Shown here: positions 45,701-57,262 of the stretch, one piece after another | Numbering within the stretch: the stretch's first letter is position 1 | Layout: the number at the start of each line of letters is the position of its first letter | Source of the DNA: Phytoseiulus persimilis | Taxonomy: Eukaryota; Arthropoda; Arachnida; Mesostigmata; Phytoseiidae | Direction of reading: 5' to 3' | DNA: 64,000 nucleotides | Assembly: GCA_037576195.1 (NCBI GenBank) | Contig: CM075103.1 | Coordinates: forward strand, 29,658,723-29,722,722 | Notes under the pieces: generated by a model | Seen by the model: the letters and a program-made list of their open reading frames with translations, nothing else | Database searches by the model: none | What the model was told of the DNA's origin: nothing | Program-made: the position numbers and the translations under genes

Positions 45701-48700
45701 ATAGATATACGGTTAGATGGACAGCTAGTATCATTTAATGAATCGACCCAACCCTGAGTCCGTTGAGGGTGGAACCACAAACAGAAGTTTGAAATCATCG
45801 ACGTCTTGCGGGGCACCGTGCAGGCGTTCCTGGATGCACGCGTAAAGGCTCTGAACTTGTTCCTGGTGTTGCGTTGGAGGTGGACCGTCCGAACACCATG
45901 GCCAGTGTCGCTCGTATTTCTGAGGGGCACTATGAGATTCCGTTTCGACCTGGCTGGCGGCACGTTTCCGTTCCACCGTCATCCCGCAACGTCTGAGTCG
46001 AGCCTTTTCAGCGTCCAGTTTCCGACGGATTGCCTTCTGCTCTTCGGTCTCAGCGCAGCGTCTTCGTCTAGCCCGAAGAGCATCAAGACGTCGTCTTTCG
46101 GCTTTCTGTTGCTCGCTTTCGGCCTGCCGTCGGAGGCGAGCGCGCTCTGCGCCTCGCTTCCTCCGCTCGGCTCTTTCTTCCTCGGATTCGGCGAATCGCC
46201 TTTCGCGTTTCCGTTGCGCGTCGGCCCGCCGCCGTTCCATGCGTTGTTCCTCGGTTTCTGCAGCTCTTTGCTTCCGTTGACGCAATGCATCACCACCTTT
46301 TGTGCTTTGCGACCGACCACTCGACGCGGGTATTCCTCCACCTTGACCTCCGCCTTGGTTTCCACCCTGGCCGCCTCCTCCGTTCCCGCCACCGTTATTC
46401 CCTCCTGCGCCTCCTCCTGCCCCGCCACCTCCATTCGATCCGTTTCCGCTCCCAGCTCCTCCGCCGCCAACTTCCACCCCTCCGGGAGCGGGATTGGGGA
46501 TCAGGTGCGGTGAGGACCCCGAGGTGGAAGGACACGTCAAACATGTCCCCACACCGACGGTCCCAGCCGCGAAAAACGCCAAGTTATCCATTGACACTTG
46601 AGACGGCCGCGCCTCCATGTTTACTGCAACTGAAACATAGATGACTCTGTTATTCACGATTCAAAAAGTGTTCGGTTTCGGATCCTCAATACGTTCGTCT
46701 CTCTATGTGTGTCTCAAGAACCGCTGATGGCAAGAGCTCCAGCGGGTTAGCGAAGCCTCAGCTGGCCCGATGGGATGGTGCGAATAGAGACTGCGGATTA
46801 TCAAGTTCATCTATGGATTGATCCGTCGACCAACAGATTCATGGATTGACTGAATTCGGTAACTGATCGGATGCTGAGTCGGGGTAACTTTTATCGGCGG
46901 TCGCGTCCACGGATTTTCGGATTTCATCGCCGACAGATTGAACAGCTGGATGGATACGCGTGCGAGAAGTTGGTTGGGTGTTCATCGATCATCATGGAAG
47001 AGCGAACCAATGAACTCACACGGGGATGTGCTGCCTCTCATCTTCGTCGGACCAGTTGTTCCGCGCCGAAGATTGGAACAGACTCGAAGTTCGGACACTC
47101 AGCTCACTTCATTGAGGGTAATCTCCGGATGGTTCTGCGTGATCAGCCCTCGCTTTTCCTTCAAACGCTGGCACGACTTGGAGAGCTCAAGAGGCTAGCT
47201 CTCCGTGCAGCCGTGCAGCGAATCCATGGCAAGCACCACCGCATCAAGTGAATCCCGTCGCACATATGATGGCTCCGGGACTATCACGTGAAGCGAGTGT
47301 AGAGCAATTTCGAACGCGAGCTTCGGATGGGGTTCTGCTCTCCATGATCATAGTATACAACTGTGTTTGTTGTGCGTGTGGGGATATTGTGCTCAGTTTA
47401 TCGGTACTATCTGCGGGGACAAATGCCACTGAGCCGAAGTACGGTCGAGTTCGAAGGAACGAAACCAAGGGAGAACACTTCAACTCGGTTCTATCCGAAA
47501 CTGGCGAGCGTAGTTTCCAGAACTCCGACATGTACCGAGGCTGCAGCGGGGACTCGAGAGCTTTGAATCATTCAACAAACCTGGCTGCTGCTGCTGTTGC
47601 TGCTGCTGCTGCAAATATGGAGACATCACAACGCCGATGGCAGGAGCTTTGTTTCCCGTCCGAAACATTCACATAACCCCGGAGGTTGTTCGACGTTCGG
47701 GATTTCGGTTCGGTGGCGGTGAAAGATGATGCTCAAAAGTAGGTTTTACCCACACACATACCCATCAAACACAGGAGTTCACCCGTCAGCATCAAGACAC
47801 CACAACACTAGCATCCGACGGCGATACCACCATCATCATCATCGTCGTCGCCACCATCGCAGCCGCCGCCGCCACCGCCGCCAACAGAGCACCACCACGA
47901 ACACCACAGTCGGGCCTCTCGGTCGGCGGATATCCCCCTCGCGTTGGCCGTTACCAAGGACGCGGTTCGAACGAAAATTCGGGAAAACTGCCTATATGGT
48001 TGCGTTGATGTGGCCTGTCGCGTTGGTCCTGCCCAGGGGCTCATTCCAACGTTCAATGCCATTGCTATTTTCACGTTTTTCTCCGTTTTGGTCTCTGCTC
48101 GCTTCCTACTATCGGAGAGCGCGCGCAGGCATTGCGGAGAGTGTCTGAAGGGAAGTTCATCTCTACAGCTGATGGGACGAATGGTCAATCACTCATCTGA
48201 TCGATGTGAATGGGGGAAGCCGGTGGAATTGGATGCTGGGGAGCACTCCTCTTGGCGGTTGATTCGGGGGGAATCAAGCTTTTTCCCTTCAACTTAACAG
48301 GTGTCAATGATGGAAAATCGGGATAATTTACAATGAGCTCCGTGGGACGGACTGCTTCCGATTACGAGTTAAGAGGGCCGGGGGCGGTGTAGGCCTTCAT
48401 TGCACCATCGACAGAACAACAGGACCAGATGCCGGGGGGGGGGGGGGGGGGAGGGCGAGATGGCCCCCTTCTTCGAACCATCACCACAAAAGCGGAGCGC
48501 CATCACCGGAGGGGAGGGCGGCGCGGCCCCTTCATTGCACCGTTACCAGAATATCTCGCGTCGAATTTCATAATCGTGCTGTAAATATGCTTCCATAAAG
48601 ACTGCACAATGTTATTGACTTCTACCTGAAATAAATTATACACCACTGTGCGAGTCTGCGACAGTTTATTCCTTCCCGATGAGATTTATCGTGCTTGATT

Positions 48701-51700
48701 TTGTCGTGTATCTCCCGCCGTTGCCGTCTGATGTAGTGAGTAGAGGTCCGCATGAGGCAGGGAGTAATTTTGAGGAAGTCCTTGCCTACCTTACTCTCCT
48801 CCCGCTCGCGCAGCTGGTTCGTAGTACACCCAACTCCGCCCAATTGGATCACCCGCTCGCTCGGATGGAGATGGTCCGGTCCCGACGCGGTACCAGTAAG
48901 CGAGGATGCCTGGTTCGAGAATAAGATCCATAGTATCCTGATCCTTCCTGGTCTCGCATCGTGAAGATCCCGCCTTCTGGGAAACTACGGAGGCCGCTGC
49001 TTGCATCAGTTCATCATCGACTCTGCCTTCGACGGCAGTGTCCTTGTTCAATGTTTCCGTTTTCTAACCGAGTTCGCCTCTTCGCAGATTCGAAGTCGAA
49101 GTTGAAGGTCTTGAAGAGGGTCGGCCGTCTCTTCTGAGATTCGACAAAATATACATCCGGTCGAGACAAGAGCCCATTGAGTACGAAGGGTTCGTGGACA
49201 AGATCAAAGCGAGATCTGTAGAGATCATCATGGGTCCCGAGTGAGTGCTGAGATCAACTGAACTGAAAAAACGTTAGCATTCCGAAGCGGCCCCATTCGA
49301 CAGCGGGAAGTCGCCATCATAGCGGCTCGTAGCAGGGGCGAATAGCTCTGAGATTAGATGATCTATTTTGTAGGTTCGTCAAGTTGTTCTATGACATAGC
49401 TCTGCCACCCAACGTCGACGAGGACGAAGTAGAGGATTCACTGAACCTGAGTAGGAAGAGCGAGGACATCTTCGGGATACGATTCACCGTCAGTCGGAAG
49501 ACGATGCGTCTCATGTATCGAGCTCTCAATCAGTACACCGAAGCCATGGAACGTTCCCCTCTGGATGAGCTTCTGATGCCTCGCGTACAGTGGCCTGCGG
49601 AACCGACAATTACGGATTGCGAAATCAAACTAGTCAAGTGAGAGTTCGGTCGAGCTAAGTCAATCTATTATCCATCTCCCACCTTTATGCCCGAGTGTGA
49701 GACGCGTCGCTTCTCTCTGAAACACGCGCGGCGGAATTCCTTGCAGCAAACACATTGGATCGAACCCTGAGCAGCTTTGTGCTGTGCGGAACATTGTTCT
49801 CGGTCTGCACCGGCCCTTGGCTTATGTCCTCTTCGGACCACCTGGAACCGGAAAAACTACTACGATCACTGAGGCCATAGTTCAGGTGGGCTAAGGCGTC
49901 TTCTAATCGTGACAAGGGTGCGATTCGGGAATCTCGTCGAGACTCGGATCAGCGCGAACGATCTCACCATTCCTAAACCATCGCCCCAGGTGTACAGGCT
50001 ACTTCCAGAGAGCCGCATCCTCATCGTTGCGCCTTCGAACTCCGCTGTCAACGTTGTCACCGAAAAAATCCTGAATAGCAACGCAGTGCCCAGAAGCGAT
50101 ATTTTCAGATTGTGTGGCGTCAACAGTCCTCAGCACAGGGTGATTATCTTCGCGGGATTTTCGTTCCGCTCATAGCAGTGTCCGGTGTTAAGGACCGAGC
50201 GTTCCGAACGAGAAGGCGTACCATCCCGTGATGTTCACTGAATGCAGCTCGCCTCGGTTTAAGGTTTCACCGGAGTTGCGAAGCGTCACCAACTGGAGGG
50301 ACTCGTCGCAGCAGTTCGAGGAAGTGGGCATGGATATAATAATGGGGTACAGAATCGTGGCATGCACACTCAGCATGTCTGGGGTGATCGTGACCATGGG
50401 AGTTCCCAAAGGTTTCTTCACGCACATATTCATAGATGAAGCCGGGCATGCCATGGAGCCCGAAGCACTCATACCCATCGCGGGTTTGTTGGAGCCGTAT
50501 GATGTCAAGGCGGTTGGCGGCTCGGTTATCTTGTCCGGAGATCATCTTCAGCTCGGTCCAATCATACGGTCGCCGATCGCGAAAGCATTCGGAATGGGTA
50601 AGAATTTCCCAGATCGCAGCGAGGCTAACCCATGCAGAACACTGATTCTCTTCGGACTCTGATCAAGTCGCCATTCCAGTCAAATCTCTCTTGGAGAGAA
50701 TCATGGAGACAGTTCCCTATTCTCGAAAGCAAAACAATGCTTACAACCCGATGGTTTTGACGAAACTCTTGCGCAATTTCCGCTCGCATCCGAGCATCCT
50801 GGATGTCCCTAACGACCTCTTCTACGATGGTGAACTCGAAGTATGTATTGACCACAAATCGCAGAACCGCCAGCGGTCATTCCCTTCAATATATCTCTCC
50901 AAAGTAGAGTCCACAGGATCATTGAGGATGATTGGATTTCCAGGCGGTCGGCGACAAAGACATAACGCACAGCATGGTTTCTTACGACAAGTTGCCCATG
51001 AGAGGGACTCCGCTCATTTTCCACGGCGTTTATGGCAGGGAGTTGAGGGAATCCAACAACCCTTCTTTCTTCAATCCCGAGGAAATATCAGTCGTTGTCG
51101 GATACGTTCGACATCTGCTCTCGGTAAGTCATCGGCGTTCGGTTCCCAACTCTCGCCCCTTCGACAGAAGAATCCTGTTTCACAAACCTTGCTCGTACCA
51201 GGAAAATACGAAAACTTTCGACGATGAACCCATCAAGCAGAGCGACATAGGAATCATCGCGCCCTACCGCAAGCAAGTCCTCAAACTTCGCTTCTTCCTG
51301 AAACAACATGGCTTCCCTGACATCACCGTTGGATCTACCGAAGAGTTCCAGGGACAGGAGAGACTCATAATGATCATCACTACTGTGAGGTGTTCGCAAA
51401 AAGTTTTCGATGTCAACCCGGGGCAGAGTCTTGGCTTCCTCAAAAATCGCAAGGTGAGGTGACGGTCGGAGCAGCTCTCCAGATGCCAGATGTACTCAAC
51501 GATTCATCTGTCAGCCATTCCTCCTCCATATATACATATATTTATATCACTCTATATCTTAGAAACCCCAAACGCGTGAGCGAGTCCTGTCTGGAATGAC
51601 GATGCTTCTTTCCTAACCCTTACTAATACGAGCGCGTTACATGGCGTCCCCTTCAGAGGTTCAACGTCGCCGTGACCCGAGCGAAGGCCCTGATGATCAT

Positions 51701-52238
51701 TGTCGGAGACCCGAAAATCCTGGTCAAGGACTACTGTTGGAAAAAACTGTTGATTTCCTGTAAAGACCAGAACTGTTGTGTGGGCGAAATGCCAATCCCG
51801 GACTCGAAGCAATACGGCGACTTGTTCGAGAAGTGAGTTTGGAAGTTTGCCCTGATCTTTCTCCGTTCCAGTTCTCAAGATCAGAGTCGTGCATTTCCAT
51901 TTCACTCCCAGTGGGGATTTCTTGGTTCAGCTCGACCTTGGCTCATAAGTTTAATTATTCACGGGAGATGTGAGGTCCCCACTTGGGACATCATCTTCGG
52001 GTTTCAACACGCGGAGGATGATGAGAAGAGTGGGAGGTGGAAGATGAATCAAACTCTTGAGCTCGCTCGAGGAAGCCGTAGAGCAACTCATTCCTCTTTC
52101 CGAACTTTTTCCAGGTTGAAATCTCTGGAACTGACTCTGACGGGAGATCTTCAGGCACAGAAGCTTTCTTCAAAAGGACAGGTGGCCATAACCCAAACCG
52201 CGCTCCAAGAAGAACCGCAGTGGAAGGAGGACGAATGA
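42799..52238 (+). CDS. MOV10: MOV10/Armitage-type SF1 RNA helicase, fifteen exons, 973 aa
   Basis: MOV10-family helicases unwind RNA 5'-3' and remodel RNPs in RISC/piRNA pathways, retroelement control and mRNA decay. Exons: 42799-42929, 43012-43297, 43416-43627, 43715-43915, 44010-44168, 49088-49240, 49374-49637, 49747-49885, 49990-50139, 50264-50597, 50680-50840, 50944-51123, 51202-51453, 51657-51832, 52115-52238; 973 residues (human MOV10 1003). The N-terminus has a zinc-finger-like CKTC...H...HH (residues 10-29). Then come the MOV10 linker ([12 protein letters not shown]) and helicase motifs: GPPGTGKT (I), IFIDEAG (II), SGDHLQLGP (III), LLRNFRSHP (IV), [10 protein letters not shown] (V), FNVAVTRAK (VI). 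It ends EEPQWKEDE, like the EPEW-NEL tail of human MOV10. Stop TGA at 51834 overlaps a strong donor and is spliced out. Least certain are the exon 3 donor and exon 10 acceptor. Intron 5 (4.9 kb) contains an antisense gene. MOV10 versus MOV10L1/Armitage is unresolved. Confidence 0.9.
44169..45730. other. MOV10 intron 5, 5' part
   Basis: No exon supported. ORFs such as 44884-45204 plus lack motifs. A minus-strand AATAAA at 45206-45211 might serve the antisense STPR gene, but it is about 520 bases past its stop. Confidence 0.45.
45731..47668 (-). CDS. STPR-repeat DNA-binding protein (FMBP-1-like), nested antisense, 328 aa
   Basis: STPR (score-and-three-amino-acid peptide repeat) domains are four tandem 23-residue basic helices that bind AT-rich DNA, first known from silkworm fibroin-modulator-binding protein 1. 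Exons: 47668-47581 and 46629-45731, joined in phase 1, 328 residues. Exon 1 ends in a run of nine Gln encoded by the CTG/TTG tract at 47582-47612. Exon 2 starts [11 protein letters not shown], then a Gly-rich region (about 84-130), then four repeats (about 146-238) of the pattern RRxAE(T/S)EEQxAxRRxxDAxRA. After these come a Cys-Gly break, WPWCSDG and an acidic-hydrophobic tail. An in-frame TGA sits directly before ATG 47668, so the start is fixed unless a further 5' exon exists. The whole gene lies in MOV10 intron 5 on the opposite strand. Target genes are unknown. The family call is good; the name FMBP-1 is by analogy. Confidence 0.82.
47669..49087. other. MOV10 intron 5, 3' part, low-complexity rich
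   Basis: Contains a CAT/CGT/CCG trinucleotide-rich stretch (about 47826-47890), a G18 run (48434-48451) and C/G-rich stretches to about 48530. It probably includes the promoter of the antisense STPR gene. No further exon supported. Confidence 0.5.
48434..48451 (+). repeat. G18 homopolymer
   Basis: Eighteen consecutive G on plus in MOV10 intron 5. Confidence 0.9.
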
Positions 52239-53757
52239 GCGGTTATGCTGCGCGCTACACCATTGGGGAACCCAGAACAAGCTCCATGTTGGGCTTCTTT
52301 CGAAACTTGAAAATCATCGAGTCATCTCGAAAATGATGATTATTTCATCAGATTCGGGTACCGAAGGAGTTGATTATATCTGCAAGTGATCCAGTCGTAA
52401 TCTATTCTTAAACCTATTTTAGGTGCATTCGAACCGAATTCCGTATGGTATTTCCAAAAAGTATGTGCCAACTGTTGGTTTTTTGAGTTGATTTGTGAAT
52501 TTTTAATATTCCGGGAGGAAACTCCGGAGATGTCAGCGTGTGAATGAAAAGGAAGAACCACTCGAAGAACAGCTCGTTATACCCAAAGTATGCAATGAGT
52601 ATTTTTTAGCATCTGAGCTTTCGCATCGGGGTAGTGACGAGAGCACCCAGTCTCTCGAATCGATCAGCGAACGAGAGTGCTCACATGAGAGGAAAACACA
52701 GTTCGATCGAGAAAAGAAGAGACATAGGGAGAGACACAAATCGGTTTCGATTCCGGAGCTTGGATTTCCGGAGCATCAGTAAGTTCCTCAGCGGAATGGA
52801 ACTCGCCAGTTTAGTGTCGTAGAACGACGCGGTATGATTGTTCGGAGGTCAGAAGAGTCTCGTAGTCACGGCTCACAGCCAATGATGACTCGCCCCAGAT
52901 TTCAACCGGTCGATCTCGTTGTCCTAGCGGAGAATACCCTCCCTATCAATTCTGATGAAGCCGGTTCCCGTTCCCCTCAGGGGAGAAACTCGTTCCCATT
53001 CCTCTCTGTACGGCCTCGACGAACGATGAAATAGGAGGTAGGCAACTCCCATCGCGGACAGCGAGTCAGGATTGCAATCGATCTGCCCCCGACGAGCTCG
53101 TGGACGACGAATTGAACGCCTCGTCTCTCTGTTAACTCTCGATTCCCGCTCGGATGGAACGTTTTGGATGGTTAGTACGGAATGGGGGAATGCACTCGGA
53201 GGGTGCTATCGACTCAGAGAATATCGAGTGAACTTTTATTTACTCTCTCTATCTCTCTCTCTCTCTCTCTCTGACGGGCATAGTGTACAAATATCTACCT
53301 TTGGAAAGCATCGAACATTTTCAAGATCCTATAAACCAATCCGTCAACGGAGCCACCTGCGGTAGTAAAGCGTTTTTAGGCAAGTTTCCTCATAACGGGC
53401 GACACACCAAATTGAAAAAATTCTCAAAGCTGAGACTCCTGGATTTCGAAGCCTGAGCTCGAAGCCTTAGATTAAGCTGAATTTCAGGTTCGATGTCCGA
53501 AAGCATTCATCCAATCAACTATGCGGTCTTTTGTGCTAGGGTTGATTCCTCAAGATGTTTGAGAGAGTTCTTGCGCTAAAATCGCCTCGAGCATCCAGCG
53601 ACAGCAGAACTCCGGAGTTCAAACGATTCATCTAGACTCTCTGTGGGATGGATTGAGTTCTCGATATCCTTCCTTTCCATCGTCGGGAGAAACGGGAGAT
53701 TTCAGAAATCAGTGTTGCTGAGATGAAAAACATTCGGGTATCCTCGAAAAGATGTGA
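52239..53757. other. Between convergent MOV10 and Tid1 genes
   Basis: One plus-strand stretch, about 52541-52777, reads as a charged protein (SDESTQSLESISERECSHE, then many Arg/Lys/His) and ends at a consensus donor CA|GTAAGT. It may be an exon of an unknown gene, but I found no partner exon. A CT dinucleotide run (one A interruption) lies at 53243-53272. Nothing else is recognised. Confidence 0.35.
53243..53272. repeat. (CT)n microsatellite
   Basis: About fifteen CT units with one A interruption, read directly. Confidence 0.9.
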
Positions 53758-53763
53758 TTTATT
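53758..53763 (-). terminator. Polyadenylation signal of Tid1
   Basis: AATAAA on minus about 180 bases past the Tid1 stop. Confidence 0.65.
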
Positions 53764-53943
53764 CCATCAATCAATCCCCTGGTCGCGGTATAAAGTATTA
53801 ATGAGACTTGAGTTCGGAACAGTCGACCAAGGAGCCATTTGTACAGCAGACGATCTTCAACTTCAACCATCTCAGCGCGTCCTATCACCACTAAGGAATA
53901 ATTAACTAACGTCTATGGTAAACTTTAGAACGATTGCGTCTAC

Positions 53944-55278
53944 TCACTCAAAGATGGCTTTTTTAATCTTTGATAATATTCCATCATCAGTTTCTTTGTC
54001 GTTGACTTTTTGACCTTGAGTTTGGTTCTTCGACTTGTCGTCACCAACTGGTCCGTACCGAGTGGAGTTCTTGTCCACCTCGGCGAATGCTTGCATCAGG
54101 GCTTTCATCTCTGGTGTCAGAGTCGTGGGAACTTCGATCTTGATGTTCACGTAGTGATCCCCACTCCCCCGAGCGTTCACCCGCTTGAGACCTTTGCCGG
54201 CGATGCGTATCTTGGTGTGCGATGAAGTTCCCGCGGGAACTTTGAGCCGAATGTCTTCGTAGATGCCCTTGATGTTGACCGCGCCGCCCAGGACGGCCTG
54301 CGCTATCGACACTGGGACATCGCTATGGACATCGCTCCCGTCTCTGCGGAAAACCCTCGACTGCGCGACCCGGAGTGTGACGAAAAGCTCCTTACTCCCA
54401 ACTGCCATGCGGATGGTTTGTCCGTCTTCAACGCCGGCGGGAACTGGGACCGTCACGGATTTCCGCTGTACGGTCTCGCCCTTGCCCGCGCACTCCTGGC
54501 ACTTATAGGGGATGTTCATGCGGGTACCTCCGCATTTCCGGCACGTGGACCGCATGACAAACGGACCTGTGGATATCGTCTCCATGCCGGTACCGTGACA
54601 GAACTGGCAGACTTCGGCCTTAGTTCCGACCTCGCATCTCGACCCCTCGCATTTCGGACAGACGTCCGTAATGTTGATGCTGATTTCTTTCGCGACACCT
54701 CTTGCAGCTTCCTCAAAGGTCATTTTGAGAACAACCTCCTGCGCTTGACCAAACCCGAATTGGCTTTCCTGGCCGCTGAAGGGGTCGAAATTGGAACGAC
54801 CCCCTCCACCGAAGTCACCGAAAATTTTGCGGAACAGCTCTTCGGGATCGACGTGTGATTGATACTGGTACTGATAGCTGCTGTTCCCACCTCGGCCGCC
54901 CGGTTGCCCACCTCCGAAAGCCTGCGATCCCGCTGTACCGAACTGGTCATATTGTTTTCGCTTGCTGTCATCGCTCAAGACTTCGTACGCCTCCGAGACT
55001 TCGGTGAACTTTTTAGCCGCGTCCTTGTCGCCTTTGTTCGTGTCAGGATGGTACTTCTTCGCCAGCTGGTAATAGGCTTTCTTGACATCTTTTGCACTGG
55101 CGTTCCGAGGTACTCCCAATATATCGTAATAGTCACGCTTGAGGAGTGCACGCGAATTGTGGAAGCTTCTAGTCCTGTCCGGCTCGATGAATAGAACACT
55201 TCGAGCTCCGATCGCCGTGACATTCTGTTGGCGAGCGAACACCGCCGCTCCGTGGCGCCACAGGGGCTTGAGCAACAT
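53944..55278 (-). CDS. Tid1: Mitochondrial DnaJ co-chaperone (Tid1/DNAJA3), single exon, 444 aa
   Basis: Type I (DnaJ-like) Hsp40 that works with mitochondrial Hsp70 in protein folding and mtDNA maintenance. The N-terminal ~45 residues are basic and free of acidic runs ([16 protein letters not shown]), fitting a mitochondrial presequence. The J domain spans residues 49-113 with HPD at 77-79. A Gly/Phe region (about 114-180) follows. The zinc-binding region (197-255) holds four CxxCxG motifs: CPKCEG, CQFCHG, CRKCGG, CQECAG. The C-terminal substrate-binding beta-sandwich domains run to about 395, then a Lys/Gln-rich tail. Length matches the family (human 480, fly about 450-520). The stop TGA (53946-53944) lies inside a perfect donor (GA|GTGAGT), and an acceptor ATTCCTTAG lies about 130 bases on. 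A spliced form with a few different C-terminal residues is therefore possible, as for the alternative tails of human DNAJA3. It is intact. Confidence 0.95.
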   Translation of the reverse strand: MLLKPLWRHGAAVFARQQNVTAIGARSVLFIEPDRTRSFHNSRALLKRDYYDILGVPRNASAKDVKKAYYQLAKKYHPDTNKGDKDAAKKFTEVSEAYEVLSDDSKRKQYDQFGTAGSQAFGGGQPGGRGGNSSYQYQYQSHVDPEELFRKIFGDFGGGGRSNFDPFSGQESQFGFGQAQEVVLKMTFEEAARGVAKEISINITDVCPKCEGSRCEVGTKAEVCQFCHGTGMETISTGPFVMRSTCRKCGGTRMNIPYKCQECAGKGETVQRKSVTVPVPAGVEDGQTIRMAVGSKELFVTLRVAQSRVFRRDGSDVHSDVPVSIAQAVLGGAVNIKGIYEDIRLKVPAGTSSHTKIRIAGKGLKRVNARGSGDHYVNIKIEVPTTLTPEMKALMQAFAEVDKNSTRYGPVGDDKSKNQTQGQKVNDKETDDGILSKIKKAIFE

Positions 55279-55839
55279 CGGAATCCCGACGTCCCCAGAT
55301 GATCACAAGAGAGGTCTTGAAACGAGCTCACAAATAATAATCGAAAGGCAAGTGGAGATTCGCGCAGCACGTTACATCAAGCGCACGGTTTGTTTCTTAC
55401 CGCTAAATGCTGAGCGGGAATCGTCGGCTGGCACTAAATACCGAGCTGCGTCAACTGGGAGAGCGCGCCAATGGAAATAACTGTACTCTTCATTTTCAAT
55501 ACTCAATGTCTGCTTCGGAATCATGCGGCTGGGTTTCGACGGAACAACTATTCACTGAGCCGCGTTCTGAGCTCGAATACATTCTCGGTTCCTCATCTGG
55601 CAGTTCTTCATGTTGTGCACCGACTCATGCGCGTTTTCATGGCATGGCCTGTCGCCTTCGAGCAGCTAACTGATGCGACTGTCTGGAAATTGACTACACC
55701 AAGCCAGACTCCAGGATTTTCCTCCGTTATTTCCATCCTACTCCTTTTCGAGCAGCACAGGCTCATGTATTCTTCCATTCGGTACACCTGGTGACGATAC
55801 TGGTTGTCGACTTGCTCAGCACTTTGATTTTCATCGGGA
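55279..55839. other. 5' flank of Tid1
   Basis: No gene seen. Frames in 55407-55880 on both strands have no motifs. Bases 55838 onward belong to the duplicated repeat. Confidence 0.5.
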
Positions 55840-56728
55840 GGTGTCCGAGTCGTTGGATATGGGACCGAGTTGAGCGTCAAGGGAGGACTGAGGGAGGGAG
55901 GGGAGGGAGTGATCCGCGACTACCGATGCTTTTCATTCCTTCGCGGGGATAGCGATGTCAACGCCGAAGCGTTGATGCAACGGGCGCCCAGGGGCATTTT
56001 TCACATGGCCAGAGTCCGACAGAGGAAAATCGGGAATGGGAAAAGTTGAGAAGAGTTTTGGGTGCATTATTGAGTGCATCCATGATTTGGCTACATGTAG
56101 GATGACCGCTGGTGGAGTTCAAGAATCCGACAGAGTGTTCTTAATTCGAGAATGTCCTGCGCGAATAATCCGGAAAATTGAATGTTTTTTTGGCACGTGC
56201 AGAAAATCCCATCCCGCTCTGGCGGCGGAAAGACCGAATCATCAGTCTTGGACCTCGAGTGAGGCCACGGGTGAGGTCGGGAATTTACCTGGTGTCTCCG
56301 CCACCTGAATCGATTCGCAGCAGCCTGGCTTGTGACTGGCAGGATACGGAGTCAGGAACTCAGTCCTTCCAATGCGGTCCTCGGGTAGAGGTTCGCTTCG
56401 GAGCAGGCCCCTCATTTCGTGTTCCCCGATGTTCAAGCAATAGGCAAGAGAATATTCTCTTGGACGACCGTGTGCGATGCGCAACCTTGCTAGTCCCTCC
56501 GTCGAGAACGCAAGTCACAAACATACCCCTCGATTGACTCAATAGCGGATGACCCAACTCCCTTCCAAAGGTCAAGTCAGTGAATCCCATCTATCTAAAG
56601 TTACGCTTGAGCATCAAGCTCCTGAGCTATTTGAGATGACAGAGCTTCACTCCATCCGTAAGACCTTGTGGAGAGGCCAAGGAGTCTCGCAACGTAATAT
56701 CGGGACATGTACCTCTACGCTGAGATTC
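55840..56728. repeat. Recent dispersed duplication, copy A
   Basis: About 97 percent identical by eye to 62158-63244, same orientation. The 90-codon plus frame 56036-56308 is intact in both copies with four amino-acid differences. Copy A has GTAGAG at about 56386 that copy B lacks. It also has a short replaced segment (56624-56645) where copy B carries about 210 bp of other sequence. No terminal inverted repeats or LTRs were seen. It is probably a mobile or segmental repeat of unknown class. Confidence 0.8.
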
Positions 56729-57184
56729 GGGATTTCGTCCCTAAACCTCGGAAATTATGGTCAGATTGATACCGAAACCATCTCCTCAGGCTCTCGAAAG
56801 GATGGTCAGATTCGACTCCGGAGTTCATTAAGGACGATCAAAAAAACAAACCCTAGATATTTATGTGCACAAATTCTATACTTATCTATACATGGATAGC
56901 GAAGGATATGGTATCTTATTCGTGGAAGAGAATGAGATAGATCAAAAGGAGAAACGTATGAACGAGAAAGTCGTTGAAAGCCGCATTCCGACGGACGAAG
57001 TAGGCTTCGTCAATTTCCTCGACCTCGCTTTCGTCGCTCAAATCCCCATTCGCTTCGTCGACTCGCTGTGCTGGTTGTGAGAGATCCTCTGCAATCACAG
57101 TGGAAAAGTTATCGCTTCCATCGACCTGACGAATGTTGTGTCCGCGACGACAAGAACAGACAACGAGGTCGACAGAAGGAGTGA
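56729..57184. other. Intergenic, nothing recognised
   Basis: Short ORFs only. A GGATGGTCAGATTCGACTC motif near 56802 recurs, slightly changed, at about 63816, which may mark a further extension of the duplicated family. Confidence 0.45.
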
Positions 57185-57190
57185 TTTATT
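57185..57190 (-). terminator. Polyadenylation signal of the 133-aa gene
   Basis: AATAAA on minus, 73 bases after the stop of the small acidic gene. Confidence 0.65.
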
Positions 57191-57262
57191 TGAGAAGCAG
57201 CCCGCTTCTACAGGAATCATGGAAGTGATTTTGTTGTGTTATAAGTGTACTCAGCAACAAAC

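Noticed and set aside
45806-46513. 235-codon Ser/Leu-rich ORF on plus
   Set aside because: Antisense shadow of the STPR repeats and Gly-rich region.
51834-51836. TGA as the MOV10 stop codon
   Set aside because: It overlaps a strong donor GTGAGT. Splicing to 52115 adds a tail ending EEPQWKEDE that resembles the MOV10 C-terminus.
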